64,000 bases of DNA from Homarus americanus (GCF_018991925.1 NW_024754993.1:1-64000), one strand, 5' to 3'; positions 20,583-34,892 are shown, counted from the first letter of the stretch. Notes: generated by a model not told the origin, from the letters alone. Program-made: numbers and translations.

Positions 20583-21065
20583 TAAAGGATTGCCAACACG
20601 GTTTTATGCCGGGGCGCTCCTGCTTAACACAATTGCTCAAGGTATTGGATATGTGGACCCATATTCTGGAACAAGGTGGTAATATAGACAATATTTACCT
20701 AGATTTTGCCAAGGCTTTCGACAGTGTACCCCAAGAAAGGCTGAAAATCAAACTGGAAGGGTACAGAATTCGGGGAAATGTCCTTGTGTAGATAGAAGAC
20801 TTTCTACATGACCGCAAGCAGTGTGAGGCGATTAATGGCACGAAATCATCATCCGTACCTGTCACAAGCGGGGTACCACAGGGCAGTGTATTGGGCCCGC
20901 TGTTGTTTGTTTGTTTCATAATGACAAGCCTGACGTTGTACACTCCTCAATACAAATGTTTGCCGATGACGCCAAGTTATTTCGGGAAATCAAGAACCAA
21001 GCAGACTGTGAAGAGCTGCAGAAGGACCACAAGTTAACTCTGGTCAACAACTTTCTTAATACCAC
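20583..21065 (+). pseudogene. LINE reverse-transcriptase fragment (CR1/Jockey-like)
   Basis: The frame reads QHGFMPGRSCLTQLL, then RT motif A as YLDFAKAFDSVP, motif B as [14 protein letters not shown] and, after a frameshift, motif C as FADDAKLF. These are the catalytic Asp sites of a non-LTR retrotransposon RT. A TAG at 20789-20791 and at least one frameshift near 20910-20930 break it. Endonuclease and C-terminal parts are missing. Confidence 0.88.
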
Positions 21066-21679
21066 TTACTAGTCACTAATGGATAACACCTGGTAAATTC
21101 ACAAGTTTATCCCACTGCCATAAGGGTTTAATTATCTATAAATGCCGATATTGTGAAGCGTCTTGTGATTTTTCCTTTAACAAAGAATTAAAATACCATC
21201 GAAGACATGATTTGGTTAGGTTAGGTTTGAATCCCACCAAATTGTTATTTTCCCCGAGAATTAAAACCTCACCATCGGACACATGATTTGGTTAGGTTAG
21301 GATCCCACCGAATACAGTGACAAAAATGTAAATTTCTTGTCAAAAAATAAACTGTAACTTTACAGTAGTTCCCAAAATGTCTCAAAAGCTAATTTTTTTT
21401 CCTACAAACTGTAATTTAACCACAAATAAAAAGTACCACATTCTTATAACCAATTTTGTTTTACTTCAATTAAATAAAAAAATCTTTCCCAAAATAAAAA
21501 TGACCCAAAATCCCACCTTGGTTAATATATAGGACTAACCCGCCAAGGCTGCATAGTGCCGATGCTGCTATATCATCTCACGTCCAGAAAATGTCTCAAA
21601 TATCATCGTACAGTAAGTTTTTTCTGTTTAATATAGTGTACTGGGGAAATTAGGTTAGGTAGGTTTGTTTGGTTAGGTC
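21066..21679. other. unassigned DNA with TTAGG-rich duplications
   Basis: GATTTGGTTAGGTTAGG occurs twice (near 21210 and 21285) within a diverged duplication, and TTAGGTTAGGTAGG near 21651. The last ~60 bp resemble 62700-62770 (CTGTTTAATAT...GGTTTGTTTGGTTA), which looks like an empty relative of the hAT insertion site. No gene is seen. Confidence 0.4.
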
Positions 21680-22007
21680 CAGTGGCGGCTCGTCTGTAGG
21701 CACTGTGGAACTGCAGCACCCCCTATTTCACCCGATATATGTATTATTTAATATAATATATCATATGTTTATTTATTTATAATTGTACAAGATATTTAAA
21801 ACTATTATCAATAATCCTATGTCAATGGCCACCTTCTAATTCCGAGAAAACAACAAAAATCCCTGTATGTGGAACTGTCTTACCCGACAATTCCACTAAA
21901 GGACGTTTGCTTTGTTGCACGCATGCGCGCATGTCCTGGAGGCAAGCGGGGGCTAGCACTGTGGCTCACTCAGTGCCAATCTGGTTATCAGTGTGGGAGC
22001 TAGTGTT

Positions 22008-22143
22008 TACGCATCATCCTGTGTGATGCTTACGGGCCGTCTGCTATATCAAAGAGTATTTGAATGTGATAAATTGTAGATGATGTGATATCATAATCTT
22101 GATATAGCAGACAGCGCGTAAGCACCACACAGGATGATGCGTA
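22008..22143. repeat. 45-bp inverted repeat inside the hAT 5' region
   Basis: Arms 22008-22052 and 22099-22143 are complementary at 42 of 45 positions (TACGCATCATCCTGTGTG at the outer side), separated by 46 bases. As RNA or single-stranded DNA this would form a strong hairpin. It lies between the hAT terminus and the transposase start codon. Confidence 0.9.
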
Positions 22144-22228
22144 TGATTCATACTCATAGAGACTACATTTTGTATTCATTGTTTTTTCGAGAAACTTTAT
22201 TGTGTAGAAGAATTTGAATTAATTAAAC

Positions 22229-24330
22229 ATGGCCTCCTTGTTTTCCCAAGAAACAAGTTCTGTGACAGTGAGTGAACTTCAACAACTTAAATTTTCACAG
22301 TTGTCTCTTCATGAGAAAGTTGCTATTAAGACAAGAAGCCGTCCCTAACCTGATATTCAAGTATCTCAGCCAGGAATAAGCAATAGTAAGAGGTATATTC
22401 GCAGCTTTCATTCAGAATGGTACCAAAGGAAAAGTTGGCTCTGTGGTTGTGAAGTAAAAATTACATTATTTTGTTTTCCGTGTTTGTTGTTTGGAATTGG
22501 AAGTGATGTAACTTGGACAAAAGACGGCTTTAGAAAAATAAACAAAATGAAAGAAAAAACTGAAAAACATGAAAAGTCAAAGAAGCATATTGAAAGCGTG
22601 GTTTCACTATCACTTTTAGAAAGCGTAAATATTAAAGAAAAACTTAGTGAAGCCTATAGACTTTCGATCAATGAGCATAACAGGAAGGTTACCAAGAACC
22701 GTGAAATTTTATCCAAGATAATAGACTGCATTACATTTTGTGGAAACTTTGAAATTCATTTACGTGGACATTATGAAAAAGATGATTCAGTAAATCCAGG
22801 TGTATTTAGAGGATTAATAAATTTTGCATCTAAATTAGACCCAGATTTAAAGAACCATTTAGAAACAAGTACAGTCTTCACAGGTGTTTCTAAGACTGTT
22901 CAGAATGAGATACTTGACTGCCTGCTGCAGATATACCATGAAGAGATAAAGAAAGAGATTAAAGAAGCTTCATTTGTAGCTGTCATGGCTGATGACACAA
23001 CAGATGTTTCAGAACACACTCAAATGGTAATTGCTCTACGGTATGTGCTGAATGAAGAAATATTTGAGCGTTTTTGGGGATTCTTTATTCCAGAAAATCA
23101 AACTGCAAATGGCATATCAAAATGTATTCTAGAGCAGTTAGATATGTATAATCCTTCAAGGAAATAGACAAAAACTGATAGCTCAGACATTTGATGGTGC
23201 AAATGTCATGAAAGGCAAAAAAGGGGGCATTCAGGCAAAATAAAAGCAGTTTATAATAAAGCACATTTCATTCACTGTTATGAGCACCAACTGAATCTGA
23301 TAATGAGAAATGCAGCAAGTATTACGCGGGACTCAAGAATATTTTTCTCTAACGTTTTGGCTAAACCAACATTTTTCTCAAGATCACCACAACGTGTATC
23401 CATTCTCAATAAGCATATGAACGTCAGCATTCCGCGCCCATCCTCTACAAGGTGGAACTTTAACATACGGACCGTGAACAAAGTTCATGAAAATTTGCAA
23501 CCTTTAAAAAGCTGCCTTGCTGAAATCCAGTCAACGGTAAATGCAGATCGAACCATTTCAGAAGCAACAGGAATTTTGCACTACCTGAATAATGAAAAAT
23601 TCATGTTCTGGTTGGAGCTTTTTCATTAGATCATGCCTCATGTTGAAGTAATTTACAACTAAATGCAGTCTCGAGAAATTGATGTGTTTAAAGTACATGA
23701 ATATATAACAACTTTCAAAACTGCTAATTTAGAAATAAGAAACTCGAAGTACTGTGAGAATCCTTCAAAGACGCTCATGGCTGAAGCAAAGTAAGTATGC
23801 GACTGCTTATGTGTTGATATAGTGGAGAGATATTCTTTCACTAAACAATTAGTAGCTGCTAAATTATTCAACAAGAAAAGCTTCACTAGTTTTAAGAATA
23901 AACTGCCTTCAGAAGAGATAGGACTGACCACTGAAGCATATCCCATGAGTGACAAAGAAAAATTTGAAACTGAACTTAGAGTATTCTACAGTAGGTCCAA
24001 TATGCATGAATACTGCAGGTTAATTAACCTGCTGAAATTTATCTTGGAAAATAATTTAGATGGTGTTCTTAGTGAGATTACAAAACTGATAAAAATCCTC
24101 TTGACAATTCCTATGACTACATCAGAGCCTGAATGCTGCTTTTCAACATTAAAAATAATAAAAACTTTTCTGAGGAGCACTATGAATCAGGAAAGGCTAA
24201 ATGCACTTGCAATGATTTCAACAGAGAAAAATTTCTTTCACAGTCATCCAAACATCAATGAGAAAGTTGTTGACCTTTTCGCTCAAAAGAAAACAAGAAG
24301 AATGGATTTTATTTTTAAACAAATTTGGAT
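22229..24330 (+). pseudogene. hAT transposase (ZMYM/TTF-finger type), broken
   Basis: Starts MASLFSQETSSVTVSELQQL. An early TAA (22346-22348) and further stops and frameshifts (after 23165, near 23627, near 23650 and 23790) break the frame. The N-terminal half has a TTF/BED-like zinc segment (WLCGCEVK...LFCFPCLLF). The core holds FVAVMADDTTDVSEHTQM, a likely RNase H-fold catalytic Asp, and FDGANVM. The C-terminal hAT dimerisation signature is clear: [20 protein letters not shown], then [17 protein letters not shown]. Proteins of this class are annotated in animals as zinc-finger MYM-type 1-like. Expected length is near 700 residues, so most of the protein is represented, but no functional product can be read. 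Confidence 0.9.
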
Positions 24331-24419
24331 CAAGCTAGATTGGAGTATTTTATCTGTAATTGTTAAATGTTTTGCTTTTTTGTATTTTAACCACACTTTT
24401 AGTATTTTAGTGATTTTAT

Positions 24420-27078
<2,659 letters not shown>

Positions 27079-27229
27079 ACTGTATTTCTGTGTGTGTGTG
27101 TCTTACACAATATTAAAACAACTATTTCCTTAACATTGTTCCATTGACAATTTCCTAGTGGTTTACATTAATAAGCAGCAACAGTTATTGGTCCACTTGC
27201 CTTCACCGTCTACCTGTTAATTAATACCT

Positions 27230-27402
27230 ACACCACACACCTGCACCATAAACACACTATATACCTGCACCATATACCTACACCATAAACACACTATATA
27301 CCTGCACCATATACCTACACCACACACCTACACCATAAACACACTATATACCTGCACCACACCTACACCACACACCTGCACCATAAACACACTATATACC
27401 GA
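27230..27402. repeat. short minisatellite (CCTGCACCATA/ACACACTATATA units)
   Basis: Alternating CACCTGCACCATAAACACAC and ACTATATACCTGCACC blocks repeat about five times with variation. Confidence 0.8.
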
Positions 27403-27404
27403 CA

Positions 27405-27532
27405 ACTACAGAGATAGCTGGATAACTTCAAACATAGGTTGGATGTTTATATGAGCAATAGGGGTTGGGTGTAAATGGGACTGCCCAGTATGGGCCAATA
27501 GGCCTGCTGTAGTTTCCTCCATTCTTATGTTC
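27405..27532 (+). mobile_element. LINE 3'-terminal fragment
   Basis: The stretch translates in part as LDNFKHRLDVYM and continues GGGCCAATAGGCCTGCTGTA and CCATTCTTATGTTCT. From memory this resembles the 3' end of a LINE common in decapod genomes, often followed by TTCTTATG repeats. The 5' side is cut by the minisatellite. Confidence 0.55.
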
Positions 27533-28190
27533 TACTGTACTGTGTCAAGTTAACAAGGCCATACATACACCCGGCCAAACATAATGTTAACTTACCACAA
27601 GGGAGGGAGGAAGGCCCATAAATTAACATTTACTAACAAAATTAACAAAAATAAACGAGACGGCCACGTTGGTTGATGTTGATCTGCTACACCTTGTCCG
27701 ATTCTATCTCTTATCTTTCAGGAATTACAAGTTTTCATTATTAATACTATAATAAACGTATTTTATTTATAAATGTTACATAATATAAATAAATTATACT
27801 TGAATTATAAAGTTTTATTATTGACTAAATTCCCGCTAATTGATATATATTAATATTAAACTAAACTTAAGTCAGTGGCTGGAGAACCAAATAGCTTGAG
27901 AGCATTTACAAATTTACTAAAATAAATTTAAACAATAAAATTTTTTGTTTAACTATTTTAAGTTCATTTATTAATATTTTATTAATATATAACACTATAT
28001 ATCAGCTTAAAACACCATAATAAACTCGCTATTGTAACTATTCATAATAATATTACTAACGGTAACTATTAGTCTAAAACTACATAATTATTCAGCAATA
28101 ATTATTAATCAATAATTACGTATAATATAAAAAGTAAATAATGATCAACTACCAATTATATTATTATTAATTAAGTCCATCTTGAATGAT
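27533..28190. other. AT-rich unassigned DNA
   Basis: Very AT-rich sequence with many short TAATATTA motifs. I see no gene or element in it. Confidence 0.5.
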
Positions 28191-28612
28191 GAGTACCTCA
28201 CTATCATGTCCTGTTGGCCTGAGACACACATGAGAAGAGTGTTTGAGTACCCCTCACTATCATGTCCTGTTGGCCCGAGACACACATGAGAAGAGTGTTT
28301 GAGTACCTCTCACTATCATGTCCTGTTGGCCTAAGACACACATGAGAAGTGTGTTTGAGTACCTCTCACTATCATGTCCTGTTGGCCTGAGACACACATG
28401 AGAAGAGTGTTTGAGTACCTCTCACTATCATGTCCTGTTGGCCTGAGACACACATGAGAAGGGTGTTTGAGTACCTCTCACTATCATGTACTGTTAGCCT
28501 GAGACACACATGAGAAGGTGTTTGAGTACCTCTCACTATCATGTCCTGTTGGCCTGACACACACATGAGAAGGGTGTTTGAGTACCTCTCACTATCATGT
28601 CCTGTTGTACAC
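28191..28612. repeat. 56-bp minisatellite, about 7.5 copies
   Basis: Unit begins GAGTACCTCTCACTATCATG and ends GAGAAGAGTGTTT. Copies differ by single substitutions and small indels. The open frame on the minus strand merely follows the repeat. Confidence 0.95.
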
Positions 28613-29164
28613 ATGTTCTACAATATTGGGGTTGTAATAAAATAGTCAGCAATTCGTTTAAATACTTATATCTCATTCTGTAAGATATTTAGGTTTGGGG
28701 CACATCATGGCCAAGTTTATACAGTTATACTGCCCTTTAATTGGTCACTTAATACTAGGGTTTACTTCTTAACTTAGGGTCGCTGCCACCAGACCGCAGG
28801 ACAGTATGTGTAGTTGTTCTTTGGAGAGCTGGCAAAGAAGTCTAGCAGTGTGAGTTTAGTCCACTGAAGCAGTGTGAGTTTAGCCTAACAGTGTGAGTTT
28901 AGTCTACTGAAGTAGTTTGAGTTTAGTCTAGCAGTGTGAGTTTGTGTTTTTCATTAATCAAAGTTGAGGGTGGAAGGAAGGGTGAAACACCAACAAGTAG
29001 TTTTAACTAATTATTTTAGACATAATAAAAATACTGCACTCTGTGACAATACAAAAATAGTTGACCTTCCCCAAGCAATTAAGGTCACAGCACCACACAA
29101 ACATAACTGACCTTCTCCCATAAATGAAGGTCTCTTCTTCGCCATACAAAATAACTGACCTTAC
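28613..29164. other. unassigned DNA with short AGTGTGAGTTTAG repeats
   Basis: AGTGTGAGTTTAGTC-type units recur about five times at 28838-28948. Nothing else is recognised. Confidence 0.5.
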
Positions 29165-29279
29165 TACTATCATTACACACTTAACATTATATAAACAGAC
29201 ACTGGTATAATACAACATACAACAGTACCTTGTAGAGTTCTCCCTTAATACTATCAGTACACACACTTAACATTACATA

Positions 29280-29469
29280 CAGTGGTCCCTCGGTCAACGA
29301 ACACAATCCGTTCTAGAAGGTTGCTCGTTAACCGAAAAACTCATTAACCGAAACCATTGTTTCAATGGGTTTTTGGGTAATTGGTTCCAGCTCACCGAAA
29401 ATTGCCTAATTTCAACAAAAAGGGTAGAAACGTACACTTACTTTGAGGTGTGTATATAGAAGGCTCCTA

Positions 29470-29557
<88 letters not shown>

Positions 29558-30213
29558 GTGGTGGTGGGAATTACAAAGGGGGTGGAGGAGAAGGGAGAAG
29601 AGAAGGCATTGGGGTGGAAGAGAAGTCACCCCATGGCGCCATTTCACCCATAAAATTTTAGTTCTGTTGGTGTAATTCAAGATTATTTTCTTTAAATCAG
29701 CACTGCACTGCATTATTTATTGTCAATATGTAAAATAAATTTCAAAATGACCAATAATTTTCTTGGAAACACAGAAAAAAAGTGTTTAGTTGAAGAGAGT
29801 CTCAAGCAAGATGTTACCTCCACTGAAAAGAGAGAGAGACTAACGCCTGTTTGGTGTGTTGCCAGGCTGGATGGCACGCCAGAAAACTAGTTTCTTTACC
29901 TTCAATTATGTTCAATAATTGTTAAAATTACTAAAAAAATTAATATTCAACTTTTAAAATTATTGAATACTGTAAACTTCTTGATATTTACTAAAATGGT
30001 AAGGAATATAAGCCCTAAAACCGATTACTGTATTGGCGGACTAATACTACAGCTGGTGGACAGCCAAATGCAAGCGAAAACATGTTGAGGTCGGCTCGTA
30101 AGAAACTCGTTAATCGAGGGATTGCTCGTTAACCGAGGTTAAGAATCTTATGGAAGGTAACTCGTAAACCAAAATCTCGTTAACCGAGGCGCTCGTTAAC
30201 CGAGGGACCACTG
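29280..30213 (-). mobile_element. Tigger family H, copy 2, non-autonomous, complete ends
   Basis: 934 bp with termini CAGTGGTCCCTCGGTCAACG and GTTAACCGAGGGACCACTG and TA on both sides (29278-29279, 30214-30215). It lacks a transposase but retains the H 5' and 3' flanks. It is in reverse orientation to the other H copies. Confidence 0.93.
29471..29557 (-). repeat. (ATG)29 microsatellite inside family H
   Basis: Twenty-nine ATG units, i.e. CAT on the element's own strand, at the same place as in the other H copies. It is the longest of the four. Confidence 0.97.
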
Positions 30214-30586
30214 TACACAGTCACTGGTATAATACAACATACAACAGTACCTTGAGTTCTCCCTTAATACTATCAGTACACGCACTTAACATTATATACA
30301 CAGACACTGGTATAATACAACATACAAATTACCCCTTCAGAGTATTTACTGTGACACTACCCAATAGAAAACTTAGATACTCCCTTAGTGCGGTGAGTGT
30401 GAACGTTATGCAGCTGTAATAAGAGTCACAAGAGATTATAGGGACCTGTACTAATGTATGCAGTACACAGTATTTACATAAAACTCTATATTCATGTCCA
30501 CAAAATTAAAGCCATTCTTGTAGCAATCATTTTTTGAAATACCATTGTTAGATAAACACATGCCAGTACTATTAGGAAAAGTTGTA

Positions 30587-32091
30587 CAGGTTGTACCTCT
30601 CTAGTCCGGCATTCTGTGGTCCGGAAACTCCCGTGGTCCGGAACGATTTTAGTTTGTCCAATAGGTAGATAGGCAGCTTTTTTTTTTTTTTTTTTTACTT
30701 ATCTGAATTATTATTACAGGAGTATTAAATTTTTGCCCCTCAGGCCCCAATGTGGGTCAGTGACCTATGCCCGGGTGGGCTAATCCCCTTAAAAAACAAA
30801 AAAAATAAAACAAAGCCGCGGGAAATTAAGGTTTGTTTACATCCGGCAGTTCGGCTGCTCTCTCTCTCTCTCTCTCTGCTTGTCTATACAGAGTACAACA
30901 TTTAACCCTTCAATATATATGAGCAGTAAATAAGTGTTGCTTTCATATTCTTATGTAGAGTAATGACGATATGTTTTCACATGTGCGCACTTACATACGC
31001 GCAGTCTCACTTTTTTTTTTACCATTAATGGTTAGCTACTTATATTGTTCCATTTATTAACATTAAATAACATTACAGGTACTTCAAACAACCATATTAA
31101 TTTTTTTACATTAATTTTACTACAGCTAAACTCAGGGTCTTATTTTCTTCAGTTTTATATGTAGAACCAATCAGTCACTGGTTTCGTAAGCTTTAACATA
31201 AACAATGCCGGCAGCCGTCTCGTCTCCTCTAATATTCCACGTATTATTAATAAATTGTATTGTTAATTTTGCACACACGTACATTAATTCAATAAAAACA
31301 ACTTCAGAAACATTAATTAAAATATATATGAACAGTAAATAAGTGTTGCTTTCATATTCTTATGTATAGTAAAGTAATGACGATATGTTTTCACGTGTGC
31401 GCATGCGCACTTACATATGCGATCTCTCTTTTTTCTTTACCATTATCGTTAGCTACTTCTATTGTTCCATTTATTAACATTAAATAACATTACTTAAAAC
31501 AACCATATTAATTTTACTACAGCTACAACCAAGGTCTTATTTTCTTCAGTTTTATATGTAGAACCAGTCAGTCACTTGTTTTGTAATCAACGAATACAAT
31601 GCTGTGTCATTTCCTCGTGTGTTTTAATATTCTACGAATTATTAATGAATTGTATTGCTCATTTTGCACACATAAACATTAATTCAATATAAAAGACATT
31701 CAGTAATAAACAATAATGAATCTTTTGTACATAAGAGAAATGACGCTGTTTACACGATTATGCACGTCGTCTGCACGTTGGCGGGCCGTTCAAACCCGTC
31801 GAAATTCAAGTTTCCGCCGTCAAAATTTTTATTTATTTATTTTTTTGTGTGTTCCAATAAAATACGTTAAGAATTAAAAACTCGCGAAATTTGAGAAGCT
31901 ACTATACGACATTTAACCCTTCAATATGTCTTCAAAGAGACCATGATGCAGAGAAAGTGGTGCTATTGCTTCCAGGCTTAAGCACAAGTCACTATCTATC
32001 CAGGAAAAGGGTGAATTTCCATGGTCTGGCAATTTCCATGGTCCGGCACCGGTCAGGTCCCAAGGTTGCCGGACTAGAGAGGTACAACCTG
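30587..32091 (+). mobile_element. Tigger family J, copy 1
   Basis: Termini CAGGTTGTACCTCTCTAGTC and GACTAGAGAGGTACAACCTG with TA on both sides. A block of about 400 bp is duplicated in tandem (AGTAAATAAGTGTTGCTTTC at about 30926 and 31332). A start codon at 31926 reads MSSKRP then TGA (31944-31946); the remaining transposase is gone. A TC microsatellite lies at about 30858-30878. Confidence 0.9.
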
Positions 32092-33030
32092 TATATAAGA
32101 ACAGCAAATATCTAAATACTGTATGATAATTTAACCAAGTCTTCTGCTTAACATGATCAAAAACCAAATTTTAACCCAGAGTTTGGCATTTCAGCATTGG
32201 CTACTTTAAGAAAATGACTGCCCAATGATGAATTGACATATAACCAAGAAGAGTTACCTAACTAAGGTACAATATGCTAACTGAACAATATATTAAACAT
32301 GATATTATATACAGTTAAGAGGTGTTAAAGTTCATCTGCCCCATAACACCAGCTGCTATATATGAACCCTAACCATTATTTACCAGACAATGGTACCATA
32401 TATCTGTAAGTGATGAAAGAATATATTTAAAACACGAATTAAAACTACCAACCATTTTAGTCAAGATAAAATATCAAAATATCGCGTCGGAGTTGAGCAA
32501 AACTTATCAAATATTTACGTACAATTTCAACAGAGATTGAAGAGTTTCTGTGAAATAATGACAACACCTTGACTAAAACAAATGGTGTACCACCACTGTA
32601 CGACTTTACCAAGATGATTTACTACCTGCGTTAATGTACATACTTGTGATAAAACTTACGTCACGTGTAAATAAAGACAGACATACACAGTTGACACAAC
32701 TATTGATGCACAAATTATAGTAAATGAGAGTTCATCTCTATTCAACACAACTTATCCAGTAAAGGTGAAATTTTAAGCACATAGACGATAAGTTTAACCT
32801 TTGTTCACTACTGTACTGTAAATAGCATTATTTAAAAGGCTGATGAAACAAAATGGAATATTATTATGAGTGATATTTATCCAACACCTAATGTCTACAC
32901 TAAGGCCATGGTAGAAGTAATTTACATCTTAAGAGCAGATAATTATAACTTGTGTTTAATATCTATAAAAGTGGCATTTGTCACTTGTCTTTATTTCTGC
33001 TACATTCATAGAGTTTAATCAAGTGGTTTT
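32092..33030. other. unassigned AT-rich DNA downstream of the zinc-finger gene
   Basis: No element or long frame is recognised. The region lies 3' of the minus-strand zinc-finger gene. TTTATT at 32990-32995 (AATAAA on the minus strand) is a candidate polyadenylation signal about 105 bases past the stop codon. Confidence 0.5.
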
Positions 33031-33099
33031 ATATTGATGTATATCACTGTATTCAAGTTTGTGTGTCACATTTACCTTCTGATAAAGTCATTCAAACAT

Positions 33100-33798
33100 T
33101 TATTGAATTCTGTTTTTTTCATGCACGAGTTTATGACGTTTGAGATGACCGCTGCGGGAGAAACATTTCCCACATTCCTCACATTCAAACTTCTTTATAC
33201 CACTGTGTCCAAGAATGTGTCTCTTGAGATTACTCTTCCGGGAGAAACATTTCCCACATTCCTCACATTTAAACTCCTTCACACCACTGTGTCCAAGAAT
33301 GTGTGTCTTGAGAGTACTCTTCCGGGAGAAACATTTCCCACATTCCTCACATTCAAACTCCTTCACACCATTGTGTCCAAGAATGTGTGTCTTGAGATGA
33401 CCCTTCTGGGAGAAACATTTCCCACATTCCTCACATTTAAACTTCTTTATACCATTGTGTACAAGAATGTGTTTCTTGAGATCACTGTTAGATGAGAAAC
33501 ATTTCCCACATTCCTCACATTCACACTCCTTTATACCATTGTGTGCAAGAATGTGTGTCTTGAGAGTACTCTTCCAGGAGAAACATTTCCCACATTCCTC
33601 ACATTCAAACTCCTTCACACCATTGTGTACAAGAATGTGTCTCTTGAGAGTACTCTTTAGTGCAAAATGTTTCCCACATTCCTCACATTCAAACTCCTTC
33701 ACACCATTGTGTCCAAGTAAATGTTTCTGAAGATAAGACTTGAAGCCAAACTGTTTACCACATTCCTCACAGGAAAACTTTTTATCTCTGCTTGACAT
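33100..33798 (-). CDS. C2H2 zinc-finger protein, eight fingers
   Basis: A 232-residue protein made almost wholly of eight C2H2 fingers at a 28-residue period; first Cys at residues 10, 38, 66, 94, 122, 150, 178 and 206. All have C-x2-C-x12-H-x3-H with CEECGK cores, so all should bind zinc. Such proteins normally bind DNA in the nucleus. Base-contact positions (-1, 2, 3, 6) differ between fingers, e.g. QGHT in finger 5 and RSNR in finger 7. Linkers are HNG(V/I)K(E/K)F or HSG(V/I)K(E/K)F instead of the common TGEKP. No KRAB, BTB or ZAD domain is present. The start MSSRDKKFSC is the first Met in frame; upstream on this strand a polypyrimidine TTTTGTTTCAG acceptor ends at 33850, so the exon probably carries a short 5' UTR and at least one upstream exon exists elsewhere. 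The frame is fully open, unlike its surroundings. Confidence 0.85.
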   Translation of the reverse strand: MSSRDKKFSCEECGKQFGFKSYLQKHLLGHNGVKEFECEECGKHFALKSTLKRHILVHNGVKEFECEECGKCFSWKSTLKTHILAHNGIKECECEECGKCFSSNSDLKKHILVHNGIKKFKCEECGKCFSQKGHLKTHILGHNGVKEFECEECGKCFSRKSTLKTHILGHSGVKEFKCEECGKCFSRKSNLKRHILGHSGIKKFECEECGKCFSRSGHLKRHKLVHEKNRIQ

Positions 33799-33849
33799 TG
33801 TGAACTTCTACTTAGTTACACTTGGTCTTGAGATGTGACATCACAGTAT

Positions 33850-33860
33850 CTGAAACAAAA
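33850..33860 (-). promoter_or_regulatory. probable 3' splice site of the zinc-finger exon
   Basis: On the minus strand a T-rich stretch ends TTTTGTTTCAG, 52 bases before the ATG at 33798. No donor site was linked to it. Confidence 0.5.
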
Positions 33861-33944
33861 TATTTTGCCTTAGATGATATTCTTATAAAAGTACAATTTA
33901 TAAATGAAAACTACAAGTAACTAAATCAATCTGTATAAAATAAG

Positions 33945-34815
33945 AGTAAAAATAAAATAAAAATATAAAATAAAAAGGTTATATTAATGTACACCGCGAA
34001 GATGCCGGAAAACCAGCTTTTTGAAGTGAGACAGATTGTATGAGTATGGAAACACAGAAGAAGGCAGAGCATTCAACAGTGTGAGGAAAGAAGGATGTAC
34101 TATAATGGGTTATTATAGTGTGACCCACATCCACACAGACACAGTTTGGCTGTGTGAGTAAAGAAGGATGTACTATAACGGGTTATTATAGTGTGACCCA
34201 CATCCACACAGACACAGTTTGGCTGTGTGAGTAAGAAGGATGTACTATAACGGGTTATTATAGTGTGACCCACATCCACACAGACACAGTTTGGCTGTGT
34301 GAGTAAGAAGGATGTACTATAACGGGTTATTATAGTGTGACCCACATCCACACAGACACAGTTTGGCTGTGTGAGTAAAGAAGGATGTACTATAACGGGT
34401 TATTATAGTGTGACCCACATCCACACAGACAATATTTGGCTGTGTGAGTGAAGAAGGATGTACTATAATGGGTTATTATAGCGTGACCGACATCCACACA
34501 CAAACTATGGGCAAGACACCAGCCCACGGTACACAGGATGCCAAATATTACCCGTTAAAGTACCTGTAAAAGAGAGAGTGAAGCGACATTGTGGTGAAGA
34601 GAAGAGAGATTATCAACTAAAGGAGGAGAGGTAAGAAGCCTTTGATTCCACCCTATCTAACAGTTGAAGAGCCACCCCAGATATGAGAGCAGTACTCCAT
34701 GTTAGGACCAATGAATCCCTTATATACTTGAACCAACAGCTCAGGGGTGAAGTAACATTCCAGGTGACTAGTGACTGGCTGACATAATAATATTGAAAAA
34801 TTAATATCTCGGTTA
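33945..34815 (-). pseudogene. LINE reverse-transcriptase C-terminal fragment, expanded internally
   Basis: On the minus strand the upstream part reads VYKGFIGPNMEYCSHIWGGS, then LLDRVESKASYL, the usual RT C-terminal region of CR1/Jockey-like LINEs. The downstream end (33945-34080) matches a second fragment at 49189-49495 that contains LWNALPSSVFPYN. Between them the coding segment has been amplified into a 73-bp minisatellite (34079-34508). Confidence 0.75.
34079..34508. repeat. 73-bp minisatellite derived from LINE coding sequence
   Basis: About six copies of a unit that includes AGAAGGATGTACTATAACGG and GTGTGACCCACATCCACACA. The single-copy version of the same sequence exists in the LINE fragment near 49390-49455. 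Confidence 0.93.
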
Positions 34816-34892
34816 TCATTAATTTCCGGCAGAAATATCATAGAAGAAAAGGGTCTTAGAATTGTCTAAACATTACGAAAAACATATATATA

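Larger units (their letters stand above)
21680..24410 (+). mobile_element. hAT DNA transposon, 3' end lost
   Basis: The left terminus is CAGTGGCGGCTCGTCTG, a typical hAT start, preceded by GTTAGGTC as a possible 8-bp duplication. The transposase pseudogene follows. The complementary right terminus is absent: sequence passes into a long TA microsatellite at 24421 and then a Tigger end. Confidence 0.8.
29165..30335. repeat. ~100-bp tandem repeat, split by a family H insertion
   Basis: The unit CACTGGTATAATACAACATA ... CTCCCTTAATACTATCAGTA ... CACTTAACATTA occurs at 29165-29279 and twice at 30216-30335. The family H element 29280-30213 sits inside the array at a TA. Confidence 0.8.

Noticed and set aside
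28372..28614. 80-codon minus-strand frame
   Set aside because: It follows the 56-bp minisatellite and has no other support.
29443..29661. Poly-Asp, poly-Met and poly-His frames (also 26564-26794)
   Set aside because: They translate the CAT/ATG microsatellite of family H.
33034..33730. Plus-strand frames of up to 153 codons opposite the zinc-finger gene
   Set aside because: They are antisense shadows of the finger repeats, with the same 84-bp period.
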